A DNA stretch of 64,000 bases from DASSUW01 sp963806395. GTDB taxonomy: Bacteria; Actinomycetota; Thermoleophilia; Solirubrobacterales; Solirubrobacteraceae. Position numbers and translations under genes: made by a program. Where the stretch lies: contig CAWDYI010000016.1 in NCBI GenBank assembly GCA_963806395.1, positions 124,001 to 188,000 of the forward strand. The letters run 5' to 3'. Under the pieces are notes generated by a model that had not been told where the DNA came from, ran no database searches, and was given only the letters and a program-made list of their open reading frames with translations. Every line of letters begins with the position of its first letter. Position 1 is the stretch's first letter. This document shows, piece after piece, positions 34,872 through 43,408 of the stretch.

Positions 34872-35402
34872 ATGAGCGCCGTTATCGCGGCGCTCTTCTT
34901 ATTGGCGCCGAGCGTGGCGCAGGGCATGACCGAGATCGGCGCCGTTGTGGAACCGATTCCCGTTCGCGTGTTCCCGATCGCCGGTCCGCACGACCTCGGA
35001 CGCAGCCCCACGAACGGGTTCGGCGGCGGGCGCGGGCACAGCGGGCAGGACATGTTCGCGGCGTGCGGGACACCGGTCGTCGCCGCACAGGGCGGGAAGG
35101 TCCGCAAGGCCGGCTTCCACCCCGTCGGCGGCAACTTCGTCGTCGTCACCGAGTACCGGACACGCCTCGACGCGGTCTACATGCACCTCGCGAACCGGCC
35201 GCGCCTGCGCCCGCGCGAGACAGTGCTGACCGACGAGCGGATCGGCTCGGTGGGCGACACCGGCAACGCGTCGGGCTGCCACCTGCACTTCGAGCTGTGG
35301 ACGGCGCCGGGCTGGTACGACGGCGGCGAGCCGTTCGATCCGCTCCCGCGACTGCAGAGATGGGACGCGCAAGGCGGCTCAGGCCTTACGCCACGGCGTT
35401 GA
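34872..35402 (+). CDS. Secreted M23-family peptidase (lysostaphin-like endopeptidase)
   Basis: A 176-residue protein with a signal peptide (MSAVIAALFLLAPSVAQGM) and an M23 zinc peptidase domain. Metal-binding motifs are GHSGQDMFAACGTPVVAA (H and D ligands) and the terminal SGCHLHFELW. GNFVVVTEY and GSVGDTGNASG complete the LytM core. It probably cleaves peptidoglycan cross-links outside the membrane. No LysM or SH3 targeting domain is present. The start chosen follows the hydrophobic signal rule; the longer frame adds 84 Arg-rich residues. Its 3' end overlaps the convergent anti-sigma gene by 24 bases. Confidence 0.85.
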   Translation: MSAVIAALFLLAPSVAQGMTEIGAVVEPIPVRVFPIAGPHDLGRSPTNGFGGGRGHSGQDMFAACGTPVVAAQGGKVRKAGFHPVGGNFVVVTEYRTRLDAVYMHLANRPRLRPRETVLTDERIGSVGDTGNASGCHLHFELWTAPGWYDGGEPFDPLPRLQRWDAQGGSGLTPRR

Positions 35403-36035
35403 GGTCAGCAGCGTCCAGTCGGGTTGGCAGCCGCCCTCGGCGTTTCGGAGCGTCAGGATCGAACGGCTGAGCGTGAAACCGACGGTGGACGCGCCGGCCG
35501 GCTGTTCTGGCAGCGGGCAGGTGCGACTCGGGGCGAAGGTCAGACGACCGGGCTCGACGCCAGTGATCTCGAGCACGTAATCGCCGCTTTCCGGTCCCTC
35601 CGGCGCGGAGACCGTGATGGTGCGCTCGGCGCTACGGACGACGATCCTCCACCAGCCGGCCGGCGGGTCATAGGGGATCTGCATGCGCCGCAGCGACGCG
35701 GCGGTGATGTTGGCGACGTAGAGGCCGTCGAGGCGGCGCAGAATCGCTTCCTCGTCCGTCGCCGGCGAGGCCGTCGGGACGGCGGTCGGAGCGGGCGTCG
35801 CGCTGCGTTCGTCGTCGCGCGTGTCCAACGCCGCGCCGGCGATCACGACGATGGCCACGAGCAGAGCCCCGGCGATCACGGCCACCAGAAGTCGCGGCGA
35901 CGGGCGCAGCCGGCCGAGCGCAGGGCGCAGCCGGCCGAGCGCGGGGCCGCGTTCGCGCCGGTCTTCGATCGCTGCCACGCGCTCGAGCTCGGCGCGCAAC
36001 CGGTCCAGGTACCACGGCTGCCGATGACCGGTCAT
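35379..36035 (-). CDS. Membrane-anchored probable anti-sigma factor
   Basis: A 218-residue protein: an N-terminal cytoplasmic part of about 45 residues (TGHRQPWYLDRLRAELERVAAIEDRRER), one membrane helix (LLVAVIAGALLVAIVVIAGAAL) and an extracytoplasmic domain with a Thr/Pro-rich linker (SATPAPTAVPTASPATDEE). The ATG overlaps the sigma-factor stop as ATGA. Position and topology fit an anti-sigma factor holding the upstream ECF sigma, but no zinc-binding HxxxCxxC motif is seen, so the mechanism is uncertain. A 7-residue tandem repeat, GRLRPAL/GRLRPSP, precedes the helix. Confidence 0.72.
   Translation of the reverse strand: MTGHRQPWYLDRLRAELERVAAIEDRRERGPALGRLRPALGRLRPSPRLLVAVIAGALLVAIVVIAGAALDTRDDERSATPAPTAVPTASPATDEEAILRRLDGLYVANITAASLRRMQIPYDPPAGWWRIVVRSAERTITVSAPEGPESGDYVLEITGVEPGRLTFAPSRTCPLPEQPAGASTVGFTLSRSILTLRNAEGGCQPDWTLLTSTPWRKA
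35902..35943. repeat. Two 21-bp tandem copies in the anti-sigma gene
   Basis: Bases 35902-35922 and 35923-35943 match at 20 of 21 positions. They encode the repeated GRLRP segment in front of the membrane helix. A small in-frame expansion. Confidence 0.85.
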
Positions 36036-36577
36036 GCCCGCTTCTCCCAACGCCGCCGTAGGCCGGCCAGACCGCGGCTCACACGCTGGCGGACCACTGC
36101 CTCGCTGACGCCGTGCCGCACCGCGATGTCCGCATACTCACCCTCGTCGACGACTCGGGCCAGGACAGCAGTGCGCTGATCCGTGGGCAAGTCCTGCAGC
36201 AGCTGAACGACGACCGACGCGTCGGCCAGCGCGTCGATGCGCGCCACATCGTCGTCGGTGACCTCGACGGGGCGCATGCCGAGCCGTGTCCGAGCGCTGC
36301 GTTCGGCGTAGCCGGATCGCAACGCCGAATTGAGCTTGTTGGACGCGATCGCCATCAACCAGGCATGGGCAGACGCGTTCTTGGACCGATACCGCCGGCG
36401 GCCGCTGAGCGCCGCCGCGAACACCTCCGCGGCGAGATCCGCCGCCGCCTCGCCATCGGGGCTGCGCCGCCGCAGGAACCCGAGCACCCACTCCGCATGA
36501 CGGTCATAGAACACCGCAAACGCCGCCGCATCGCCCTTCAACAGCAGCTCGCGATCGGTGGGCTCCTGGTTGACCAT
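36032..36577 (-). CDS. ECF-type RNA polymerase sigma factor
   Basis: A 181-residue ECF sigma factor. Region 2 is FAVFYDRHAEWVLGFLRRRSPDGEAAADLAAEVFAAAL, with SAHAWLMAIASNKLNSALR. Region 4 is LLQDLPTDQRTAVLARVVDEGEYADIAVRHGVSEAVVRQRVSRGLAGLRRR, a helix-turn-helix for the -35 element. I start at the ATG at 36575-36577 (MVNQEPTDRELL); longer frames add 27 unsupported residues. It is coupled to its probable anti-sigma factor downstream. Divergent secreted protease and lipoprotein genes (36799-38058) are potential targets. Confidence 0.9.
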   Translation of the reverse strand: MVNQEPTDRELLLKGDAAAFAVFYDRHAEWVLGFLRRRSPDGEAAADLAAEVFAAALSGRRRYRSKNASAHAWLMAIASNKLNSALRSGYAERSARTRLGMRPVEVTDDDVARIDALADASVVVQLLQDLPTDQRTAVLARVVDEGEYADIAVRHGVSEAVVRQRVSRGLAGLRRRWEKRA

Positions 36578-36798
36578 CACCCCATCAGTCGCAGCAGACC
36601 GCAGCTTGTGACGCAAGTCAACGACGAGCACCAGCATTCGGTCGCCCGCGCCGTGCATGAGGATGGACGCGACACACGCCAGCCGCGCCCCTCAGAGTGT
36701 GGCGTCGAACCTGGTTGTCGCAAGCGACCAACCTCGAGCGAGCCTCCGGGGTCGTACCCCCTGACACGTTCACTGCCACGCTCAGGAGGACCTCGATC
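36578..36798. other. Divergent gap with two hairpins
   Basis: 221 bases between the ECF sigma gene and the secreted protease gene. It holds a near-perfect hairpin (36713-36733, arms GGTTGTCGC and GCGACCAACC with one bulge) and a small one (36748-36760, GGGGT-CGT-ACCCC). I see no clear -35/-10 pair for either gene, as expected if one promoter is ECF-dependent. Confidence 0.4.
36784..36789 (+). promoter_or_regulatory. Strong ribosome-binding site AGGAGG deciding the protease start
   Basis: A perfect AGGAGG ends 9 bases before the ATG at 36799. This fixes the start there, rather than at the upstream in-frame start at 36697 or the ATG at 36823. Confidence 0.8.
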
Positions 36799-37392
36799 AT
36801 GCTCGCGAGCTGTAGACCGGCCATGGCCAAGCGAATCCCGAAAGCGATCGGGCTCGTGGCCTGCGTCGTCACGACGCTGATCGCCACGCAGTCACCCGCT
36901 CACGCGAACCCGTTCCCGAACAACGGCGACAGCGCTGTGGCCGACAACGGCGTGCACACCTACTGCTACACCAGCGGCTTCACCACCGACGCGTCGGTCG
37001 CGAGCTATGCCATGTCGGTGCTCGGCGACACGACCGACATGGACGACCTCTTCCCGACCGTCCCGTCGTCCTGCCAGTTCATGGAGACGGACGTGTGGTG
37101 GTTCGAGACCGACCTGCCGGCCACCGAACGTGGCGTGCGCGATTGCTGGCTCGAGTCGCCGGCAGGGATCTGCACCTCCTCGGACATCAGGTTGGACTTC
37201 GCCCAGATCGACAGCGGAACAGGCGCTGTCTGGGAGGACCGGCGCAAGACCGCGGTCCATGAAGTCGGGCACAGCGTCGGTCTCGGTCACGACACGATCA
37301 GCGCGATGAAGTCGGGCGAGATCCCGGACAGCTCGCTGACCTGGCGCAGGTACAGCGCGCACGACATCGTCCACATCAACGGCGAGTACTAG
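36799..37392 (+). CDS. Secreted matrixin-like zinc metalloprotease
   Basis: A 197-residue exported protein. A charged start (MLASCRPAMAKRIPKAI) is followed by the signal helix GLVACVVTTLIATQSPAHA and a likely cleavage after AHA. The zinc motif is HEVGHSVGLGHD, the extended HExxHxxGxxH/D form of metzincins; the third ligand is H or D at the end, and a Met-turn-like SAMKSG follows. Four cysteines (CYTS, CQF, CWL, CTS) could form disulfides outside the cell. It is a single-domain protease with no propeptide switch obvious. The lipoprotein gene follows 12 bases later and is probably co-transcribed. Confidence 0.85.
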   Translation: MLASCRPAMAKRIPKAIGLVACVVTTLIATQSPAHANPFPNNGDSAVADNGVHTYCYTSGFTTDASVASYAMSVLGDTTDMDDLFPTVPSSCQFMETDVWWFETDLPATERGVRDCWLESPAGICTSSDIRLDFAQIDSGTGAVWEDRRKTAVHEVGHSVGLGHDTISAMKSGEIPDSSLTWRRYSAHDIVHINGEY

Positions 37393-37404
37393 GAGTGCCG
37401 AACC

Positions 37405-38058
37405 ATGCGTAAAGCTCTCACGCTGCCGGTCCTCGTCCTCGCCGTCGTCTTCGGCGGCTGCAGCGGCGACTCGTCCCCGGCGAAGTCGTCCACGATCGCG
37501 ACGTTCGTCTCGCTCACCGCCTCCGGCGTCAACGTCGACTACACGCCGCTGTCGTCGCCGCAGGACGCCGTCGCCAAAGCGAACCTGATCGTCGAGGGCA
37601 CGCTCACCGACGTCGTCGACGGCATCGGCCTGACGTACCCCGACCCGCTGTACACCGAGCGACAGGCCAACACGTACGCGACGTTCGTCATCACGGTCGA
37701 GCGCGTCATCTCCGGCGACCCGGCGAAGGTGCTCAACGGGCGGGTGTACGCAACGGTGCACAAGAGCAGGGCGGCCGAGATCGACCAGCTCGCCGGCGCC
37801 AATCCACATCCGCGGATCGTCGCGGTGCTCGACGACATCACCAACTGGAGCCCGGCCCGTGGTGTCCGCGTCAACCGCCCAGCCGCCGTCCCGTCCAGTG
37901 CGCCGCTGTACGCGCCGTACACCGACGGCGTCTGGCTGCAGGGCGCCGCTGACGCCGAGATGTACGGCCTGCACGCCCATCCGGACGAGCTCGCCGCGCC
38001 CTGGGGCCGCCCGAGGACCGTGCGCCAGTTCTCCGCGGCCGTCCAGCGAGCGGCCTGA
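37405..38058 (+). CDS. Lipoprotein of unknown function
   Basis: A 217-residue exported lipoprotein. The signal is MRKALTLPVLVLAVVFGGCSG with lipobox FGGC, cysteine at residue 19. The mature part is beta-rich: ANLIVEGTLTDVVDGI, TYATFVITVERVISGDPAKVLNGRVYATVHKS and FSAAVQRA. The segment resembles the short domains with a VxGTVxxV pattern found in many secreted actinobacterial proteins; I know no activity. GGAG lies 9 bases before the ATG. It follows the secreted protease closely, so the two may act together at the cell surface. Confidence 0.75.
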   Translation: MRKALTLPVLVLAVVFGGCSGDSSPAKSSTIATFVSLTASGVNVDYTPLSSPQDAVAKANLIVEGTLTDVVDGIGLTYPDPLYTERQANTYATFVITVERVISGDPAKVLNGRVYATVHKSRAAEIDQLAGANPHPRIVAVLDDITNWSPARGVRVNRPAAVPSSAPLYAPYTDGVWLQGAADAEMYGLHAHPDELAAPWGRPRTVRQFSAAVQRAA

Positions 38059-38084
38059 CGGTCGCATCCCAGAGGTATGGCGCG

Positions 38085-38115
38085 TTGACAAGGTGTCGCG
38101 AGAGGCGCTGATAGT
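38085..38115 (+). promoter_or_regulatory. Promoter of the aldehyde dehydrogenase gene
   Basis: A perfect -35 TTGACA (38085-38090) is followed by TGATAG (38109-38114) after 18 bases, or GATAGT after 19. Transcription would start near 38121, giving a leader of about 80 bases before the ATG at 38200. Confidence 0.6.
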
Positions 38116-38127
38116 CGGGACACCTTG
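38089..38127. repeat. 9-bp inverted repeat around the promoter -10 box
   Basis: CAAGGTGTC (38089-38097) and GACACCTTG (38119-38127) are perfect arms 21 bases apart, flanking the -10 box. A dimeric regulator bound to both arms, or looping between them, would cover the promoter. No regulator gene is adjacent. Confidence 0.7.
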
Positions 38128-38199
38128 CAGCCGTGCCGGCAATCCCGCGTGCTCCACACTTCTCGCCGTCGGAATGCGGCCGCTACGCGTGAGGAGAGC

Positions 38200-39574
38200 A
38201 TGAGCACCATCGAGTACGCAGTCACCAACCCGGCGACGGGGGAGAAGCTCAAGACGTTCGAGACGATCGGCGACGACGCGCTGAAGGCGGCGATCGGCCG
38301 CGCGCACGACGCCCACCGGGGCTGGGGACGCGGCACGAGCGTCGAGGAGCGCAGCAAGGTGATCGCCCGTGTCGCGGAGCTGCACACCGAGCGCCGGGAG
38401 GAGCTCGCGCAGATCATCACGCGCGAGATGGGCAAGCCGATCGAGCAGGCGCTCGGCGAGGTGGACTTCAGCGCCGCGATCTACCAGTACTTCGCCGACA
38501 ACGCGGCGCAGATCATGGCCGACGAGCCGATCGAGCTGCTCGAGGGCGACGGCTCGGCGTTCGTGCGGCGCAGCTCGGTCGGGCTGCTGCTCGGGATCAT
38601 GCCGTGGAACTACCCCTACTACCAGGTGGCCCGCTTCGCCGGCCCGAACCTCGTGGTCGGGAACACGATCCTGCTCAAGCACGCGCCACAGTGCCCCGAG
38701 TCGGCCGCGGCGATGGAGCAGATCTTCCACGCGGCCGGCGTGCCGGCGGACGCGTACATCAATCTCTACGCGACCAACGAGCAGATCGAGTGGGTGATCG
38801 GTGACCCGCGCGTGCAGGGCGTCTCGCTGACCGGCTCCGGCCGCGCGGGCGCCGCGGTCGCCCAGGTCGCCGGCCGCCACCTGAAGAAGGTCGTGCTCGA
38901 GCTCGGCGGCTCGGACCCGTTCATCGTCCTCAAGTCCGACGACCTCGACGCCGTCGTCGAGCAGGCCGTCGGCGGACGGCTGGAGAACACCGGCCAGGCC
39001 TGCAACGCGGCCAAGCGGTTCATCGTCGTGGACGACCTCTACGACAGCTTCGTCGAGAAGTTCGCCGCGGCGCTGACCGAGGTGGAGCCGGGCGACCCGT
39101 CGTCGAGCGACACGACGATCGGGCCGCTGTCGTCCACGGGGGCGGCGGACCGGCTGGAGGAGCAGGTCAAGGAGGCCCTCGACGGAGGCGCCACGCTCGT
39201 GGCGGGTGGCGGCCGCGACGGGCAACTTCTACAAGACCGCCGTCCTGACCGGCATCACCAAGGACAACCCGGCGTACTACGAGGAGTTCTTCGGGCCGGT
39301 CGCGCAGGTCTACAAGGTCGGCTCGGAGGCCGAGGCGGTCGAGCTCGCCAACGACACGCCGTACGGGCTCGGCTCCTACGTGTTCACGAGCGACCAGGAC
39401 CAGGCGCTGCGCGTGGCCGACCAGATCGAGGCAGGGATGGTCTTCATCAACGCCGTCGGTGCCGAAGGCGTCGAGCTGCCCTTCGGCGGCGTGAAGGCCT
39501 CCGGCTTCGGGCGCGAGCTCGGCCGCAACGGCGCGGACGAGTTCGTCAACAAGAAGCTCATCCGCGTCGGCTGA
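38200..39574 (+). pseudogene. NAD(P)-dependent aldehyde dehydrogenase with one frameshift
   Basis: An ALDH-family protein of about 457 residues, similar to succinate-semialdehyde and related dehydrogenases. Catalytic residues are present: E234 in VVLELGGSDP and C268 in NTGQACNAAKRF, 34 residues apart as usual. MPWNYPYYQVARFAGPNL and SLTGSGRAGAAVA are also canonical. Near 39220 one extra G in a GGG run breaks the frame: the sequence should read GGGRDG then NFYKTAVLTGI. The rest is intact through ELPFGGVKASGFGRELG. GAGGAGAG precedes the ATG. A single-base error is as likely as real inactivation. Confidence 0.88.
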
Positions 39575-39650
39575 ACCGCTGCGCGTTCCGGCGGACAGCT
39601 GGCAGGTAGGACCCCATAACCGCTGGGCGTACGTCCACGCCGACGAGATC

Positions 39651-40652
39651 GTGCCGACCGTCCCCGTGCCACGCGGGGACGGTCCGGTCGCGCCGCTGCC
39701 CGCCGGTGATGTCGACTTCGGCGATCTGCTCGAGGACATCCCGGAGCTCGACGGCCTCGCGGTGGTGCATCGCGGCCGGCTCGTCGCCGAGCGCTACGGC
39801 GGCGAGATGACCGAGGTGTCGCTGCACCTGTCGCAGTCCGTCGGCAAGTCCGTGGCGGGCCTCACCGCCGGGATCCTCGCCGGCCGCGGGCAGCTCGACC
39901 CATCCTCTCGCGTGACCGACCATGTGCCCGAGGTCGCCGGCAGCGGCTATGACGGCGCGACGGTGCGCCACCTGCTCGACATGACCGCCGCGATCGACTT
40001 CGTCGAGGACTACGCCGTCGACTTCTGGCGCTATGACGTCGCTTGCGCGTGGCACCCGCCGGTGCCCGGCGTCCCCGAGACGATCCTGGAGTACCTGCCC
40101 ACGATCGGCCCGGCGGATTGGACGCACGGTGAGCGCTTCCACTACGCGACGCCGAACACCGACCTGCTCGGCATCGTCCTCGAGCGCGTCGCGGACGAGC
40201 CATTGGCGACGCTGATCGCGCGCGAGCTGTGGGGCCCGCTGGGCGCGGAGCGCGATGCGCTGCTGACCGTGGACGGCGCGGGGACCGCGGCGATCGGCGG
40301 CGGCTTCTGCGCGACGCTGCGCGACTACGCCCGGCTCGGCCTGCTCGTCGCGGAGGACGGCGCCGACGTCGTGTCGGCGCAGTGGATTGCGGAGCTTGGC
40401 GGGGGCGACGCCGCGGCGTTCGCCCGCTCCACCGTTCCCACGGCCGGCTCGGGTGCCGAGGGCTACCGGAACCAGTGGTGGCGCCGGGACGGCCGGCCGA
40501 CGGCGCGCGGCATCCACGGTCAGCTGGTCTCAGCCGACCCCGCCATGCAGACCGTCGTCGCCATCCTCAGCTCGTGGCCGGACGCGATGGACGGCGCACG
40601 CGAGGCGCGGCACCGGGCACTGGTCGCCGGCGTCGTCGCGCGGCTGACCTGA
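39651..40652 (+). CDS. Serine hydrolase of the beta-lactamase/6-aminohexanoate-dimer hydrolase (NylB) type
   Basis: A protein of at least 333 residues of the class C beta-lactamase/S12 fold. The active-site SxxK is in LSQSVGKSVAGLTAGIL, the second motif is the tyrosine in FHYATPNTDLLG, and the third element is near IHGQL. NylB and relatives cleave linear amide bonds or esters. The true N terminus probably extends upstream of this GTG. Bases 39579-39650 in frame encode VPADSWQVGPHNRWAYVHA, a segment typical of family N termini, but they contain no ATG/GTG/TTG (only a CTG at 39579). It directly follows the aldehyde dehydrogenase. Confidence 0.85.
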   Translation: MPTVPVPRGDGPVAPLPAGDVDFGDLLEDIPELDGLAVVHRGRLVAERYGGEMTEVSLHLSQSVGKSVAGLTAGILAGRGQLDPSSRVTDHVPEVAGSGYDGATVRHLLDMTAAIDFVEDYAVDFWRYDVACAWHPPVPGVPETILEYLPTIGPADWTHGERFHYATPNTDLLGIVLERVADEPLATLIARELWGPLGAERDALLTVDGAGTAAIGGGFCATLRDYARLGLLVAEDGADVVSAQWIAELGGGDAAAFARSTVPTAGSGAEGYRNQWWRRDGRPTARGIHGQLVSADPAMQTVVAILSSWPDAMDGAREARHRALVAGVVARLT

Positions 40653-40655
40653 CGC

Positions 40656-41984
40656 TCAGCGGCACAGCCTCCAGGCCGCGATCGCGATGCCCTGGGCGAC
40701 GTGGACGAGATCGTCGATCGGGACGTGCTCGCCGACCGTGTGGGCGTAGTCGATCGACCGCGGTCCATACATCAGCGCCGCCGTGCCGGTCTCGAGCGCG
40801 AACGTCGCCCCGTCGTACCAGCTCCCGAGACCGCCGAGCGTGACCGGCAGCCCGAGCGCCCCGTTCGCGCCGAGCAGCGCCTCGACGCTCGGCGCGTCGG
40901 TCGGCGTCTCCGACGGATTGACCTCGGTGTACCAGTCGAAGACCGGCGGATGCTCGGCCAGCCAGGAGTCGGTCGCGCACCACCCCTGCAGGAACGCCTC
41001 GACCTCACGCTGGACGTCGGTCGTCCACCCCTGCTCGTCGGCCTGCGCAGGCAGAATCAGCACCGACAGGTCGACCTCCGCGCGGTCGGGGATCGTCACC
41101 TGCCAGCCGGCATCGGCGACCACCCGCGTGGCCAGGACATCTGGCGGGTCGAGCAGCGCATGCCGCAGATCCAGGCGCGAGCGCCACTCCCGGCGCAGGC
41201 GATCGACGCCATCGAGCAGGAAGCGCGCCTTGTCGATCGCGTTGACCGCGCCGCCGTCGCGCCAGTGCGGGTGCTCCTGCTCGGCGTGCCCGGCCCGGCC
41301 GCGCACGGTGACCGTGCAGTAGACGGTGCCGCGGCAGACCGGCCAGACCTCGAGCGAGCTCGGCTCCGGCACGATCGCGAAATCCGCCGACACGCCGCGG
41401 CGCGCGCACGCCAGACCACCCACCCCGCTGGACTCCTCGTCCGTGTTCGTGCAGACGATCAGGTCGCCCGCCAGCGCGCCGGTCGCGGCGAGCACCTCGG
41501 CGGCGATCGTCATCGCCGCTATCCCGCCCTTCATGTCGCATGCGCCGCGGCCGACGATCGTGCCGCCGACCAGGAGCGGATCGAACGGATCCTGCTCCCA
41601 GCCGTCTTCGCGGGCGGCAGGGACGACGTCGATGTGGCCGTTGAGCAGCAGCGAGCGGCCGCCGCCTGTGCCCTTGAGGCGCGCGGCGAGCTGCGGACGA
41701 CCCTCGAAGCCGATGCCGTCGACCGACAGCGGGTGACCGGCGACATCCTCGGGCGCGGGCTCCCACAGGTCGATCTCGGCGCCGTGTGCGCTCAGCCGGT
41801 CCGCGAGCGCGCGCTGGAGCGCGGCCTCGTCGCGCGGCGGATCGTCGTTGGACGACCGGCTGGTCGTATCGAACGCGATCAGCTCGCATGCCAGCGCGAC
41901 CAGATCCTCGCGCCGCGCCTCGACGCGTTCGACGAGCGCCTGTTCCTCGGCGTCGAGGCGCGGGGTGAGCAGGGCGCGCGTCAT
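40656..41984 (-). CDS. M20-family metallopeptidase (ArgE/DapE/carboxypeptidase-like)
   Basis: A 442-residue M20 amidohydrolase. The two-metal site is visible: LLLNGHIDVVPA (H and D), GRGACDMKGGIAAM (bridging D), CTNTDEESSGVGGL (catalytic and metal E), PEPSSLEVWPVCRGT and the C-terminal EHVPIDDLV. It would remove an N-acyl or N-carbamoyl group, or a C-terminal residue. It is the last gene of the minus-strand amidase-dehydrogenase operon, 28 bases after the amidase. It ends 3 bases from the convergent NylB-like gene. Cytoplasmic. Confidence 0.92.
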   Translation of the reverse strand: MTRALLTPRLDAEEQALVERVEARREDLVALACELIAFDTTSRSSNDDPPRDEAALQRALADRLSAHGAEIDLWEPAPEDVAGHPLSVDGIGFEGRPQLAARLKGTGGGRSLLLNGHIDVVPAAREDGWEQDPFDPLLVGGTIVGRGACDMKGGIAAMTIAAEVLAATGALAGDLIVCTNTDEESSGVGGLACARRGVSADFAIVPEPSSLEVWPVCRGTVYCTVTVRGRAGHAEQEHPHWRDGGAVNAIDKARFLLDGVDRLRREWRSRLDLRHALLDPPDVLATRVVADAGWQVTIPDRAEVDLSVLILPAQADEQGWTTDVQREVEAFLQGWCATDSWLAEHPPVFDWYTEVNPSETPTDAPSVEALLGANGALGLPVTLGGLGSWYDGATFALETGTAALMYGPRSIDYAHTVGEHVPIDDLVHVAQGIAIAAWRLCR

Positions 41985-42012
41985 CGCGGCAGCGTATCCC
42001 GATGGAGCTCGA

Positions 42013-43407
42013 TCAGTCCGGGGCCCGCCAGCCGGGATGCACCGCAGCGGCGAGGCGCAACAGGGCGGCCTCGCCCCGGTGGCGGCCCACCAGCTGGAGC
42101 CCGACGGGCAGGCCGCCGTCCGTGAACCCGGCCGGCACCGAGATCGCGGGGTGGGCCGTCACGGTGATCCGCGAGCAGCTGCGCATCCACTCGAGATACG
42201 ACCGCATCGGCACCCCGGCCACCTCGCGCGGCCACAGCTCGGCGACGTCGAACGGGACCACCTGGCTGACCGGCAGCGCGAACGCGTGGTAGCGGCGGAG
42301 CAGCTCGTACATGCGCGCGAACGCCTCGGCCTGCAGCGACAGCGCGCGAGCGAGCTGCTCGCCGGTGAGCGCCAGCCCGAACTCGATGTTCCACACCACC
42401 GTGTCCTTGAGCTCGTCGCGGCGGGTCCGCAGCAGCTCGGCGAACGCCTGTGCGAACCCCACGCCGCGCAGGGTCTCGAACGCCTCGTCCGCGCCCCGCA
42501 GGTCGGGCTCGGCGTCCTCGATCGTGCAGCCGAGCGCCTCGAGCTCGCCGCGCCGCCGCCGCAGCACGGCGGTGACCTCGGGCTCGACGGGCAATCCTCC
42601 GAGGTCGTCGCTCCATGCGATCCGCACCGCGCCGAGGTCGGCAGGACGGACGTCCGCGAACGCCTCGGGCGGATCGTCGAGCGAGAGCGGGGCGCGCGGG
42701 TCAGGGCCGCACAAGGCCCGGAGCAGCAGCGCCGCATCCTCGACGGTGCGCGCGATCGGCCCATGGACGGACAGTGGGTTCCACGGACTGCTCGAAGGAA
42801 CCGCGGGGATCCGGCCCGGCGACGGTCGCAGGCCGACGAGGCCGCAGAACGCGGCCGGGTTGCGCACGCTGGCGCCGAGGTCGGAGCCGTCGGCGAACGG
42901 CAGCATGCCGCTCGCCACGGCCGCGGCGGCACCGCCGCTCGACCCGCCCGGCGTGCGCGAGCGGTCGAACGGATTGCGGGTCGCGCCGAACACCGCGTTG
43001 AAGGTCTGCGAGCCGGCGCCGAACTCGGGCGTGTTCGTCTTGCCGATGACGATCGCCCCGGCGTTCCGGAGCCGCGTGACGAGCAGAGTGTCGGCCGCAG
43101 GGACGTGATCGCGGAAGATGGGCGACCCGTAGGTCGTGCGCATGCCGGCCGTGTCCTCGAGGTCCTTGACCGCGATCGGCAGCCCGTGCAACGGCCCGAT
43201 GGACGCGCCGCTCGCGAGCCGGCGGTCCGCCTCGTCGGCGGCGGCGAGCGCGCCCTCGCGGTCGAGCGTCACGATCGCGTTGAGGTCCGGGTTGGAGGCG
43301 TCGATGCGCGCGAGGTGCGCACGCATCACCTCCGCGGCGGACAGCTCACGCCGGCGGATGCGCACGGCGAGAGCGGTCGCCGTCTCCTGCCACAGCTCGC
43401 CGGTCAT
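42013..43407 (-). CDS. Amidase signature-family amidase
   Basis: A 464-residue amidase. The Ser-cisSer-Lys triad is seen as the lysine in LPIAVKDLEDTAG, the cis-serine/serine in RTPGGSSGGAAAAVASG, and the downstream SVRNPAAFCGLVGLRPS segment. GAIVIGKTNTPEFG is also canonical. Amidase-signature enzymes hydrolyse linear and cyclic amides, carbamates and nylon oligomers. I start at the ATG at 43405-43407 (MTGELWQETATALAV), one base from the FAD-oxidase stop. In this operon it likely releases ammonia or an amine from the substrate shared with the dehydrogenase. Confidence 0.93.
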   Translation of the reverse strand: MTGELWQETATALAVRIRRRELSAAEVMRAHLARIDASNPDLNAIVTLDREGALAAADEADRRLASGASIGPLHGLPIAVKDLEDTAGMRTTYGSPIFRDHVPAADTLLVTRLRNAGAIVIGKTNTPEFGAGSQTFNAVFGATRNPFDRSRTPGGSSGGAAAAVASGMLPFADGSDLGASVRNPAAFCGLVGLRPSPGRIPAVPSSSPWNPLSVHGPIARTVEDAALLLRALCGPDPRAPLSLDDPPEAFADVRPADLGAVRIAWSDDLGGLPVEPEVTAVLRRRRGELEALGCTIEDAEPDLRGADEAFETLRGVGFAQAFAELLRTRRDELKDTVVWNIEFGLALTGEQLARALSLQAEAFARMYELLRRYHAFALPVSQVVPFDVAELWPREVAGVPMRSYLEWMRSCSRITVTAHPAISVPAGFTDGGLPVGLQLVGRHRGEAALLRLAAAVHPGWRAPD

Positions 43408-43408
43408 G

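Noticed and set aside
38200..40652. Calling the aldehyde dehydrogenase plus NylB-like hydrolase a nylon-oligomer pathway
   Set aside because: Both families are very common and the first is frameshifted. No NylC is seen. Kept only as one idea within the amide-locus finding.
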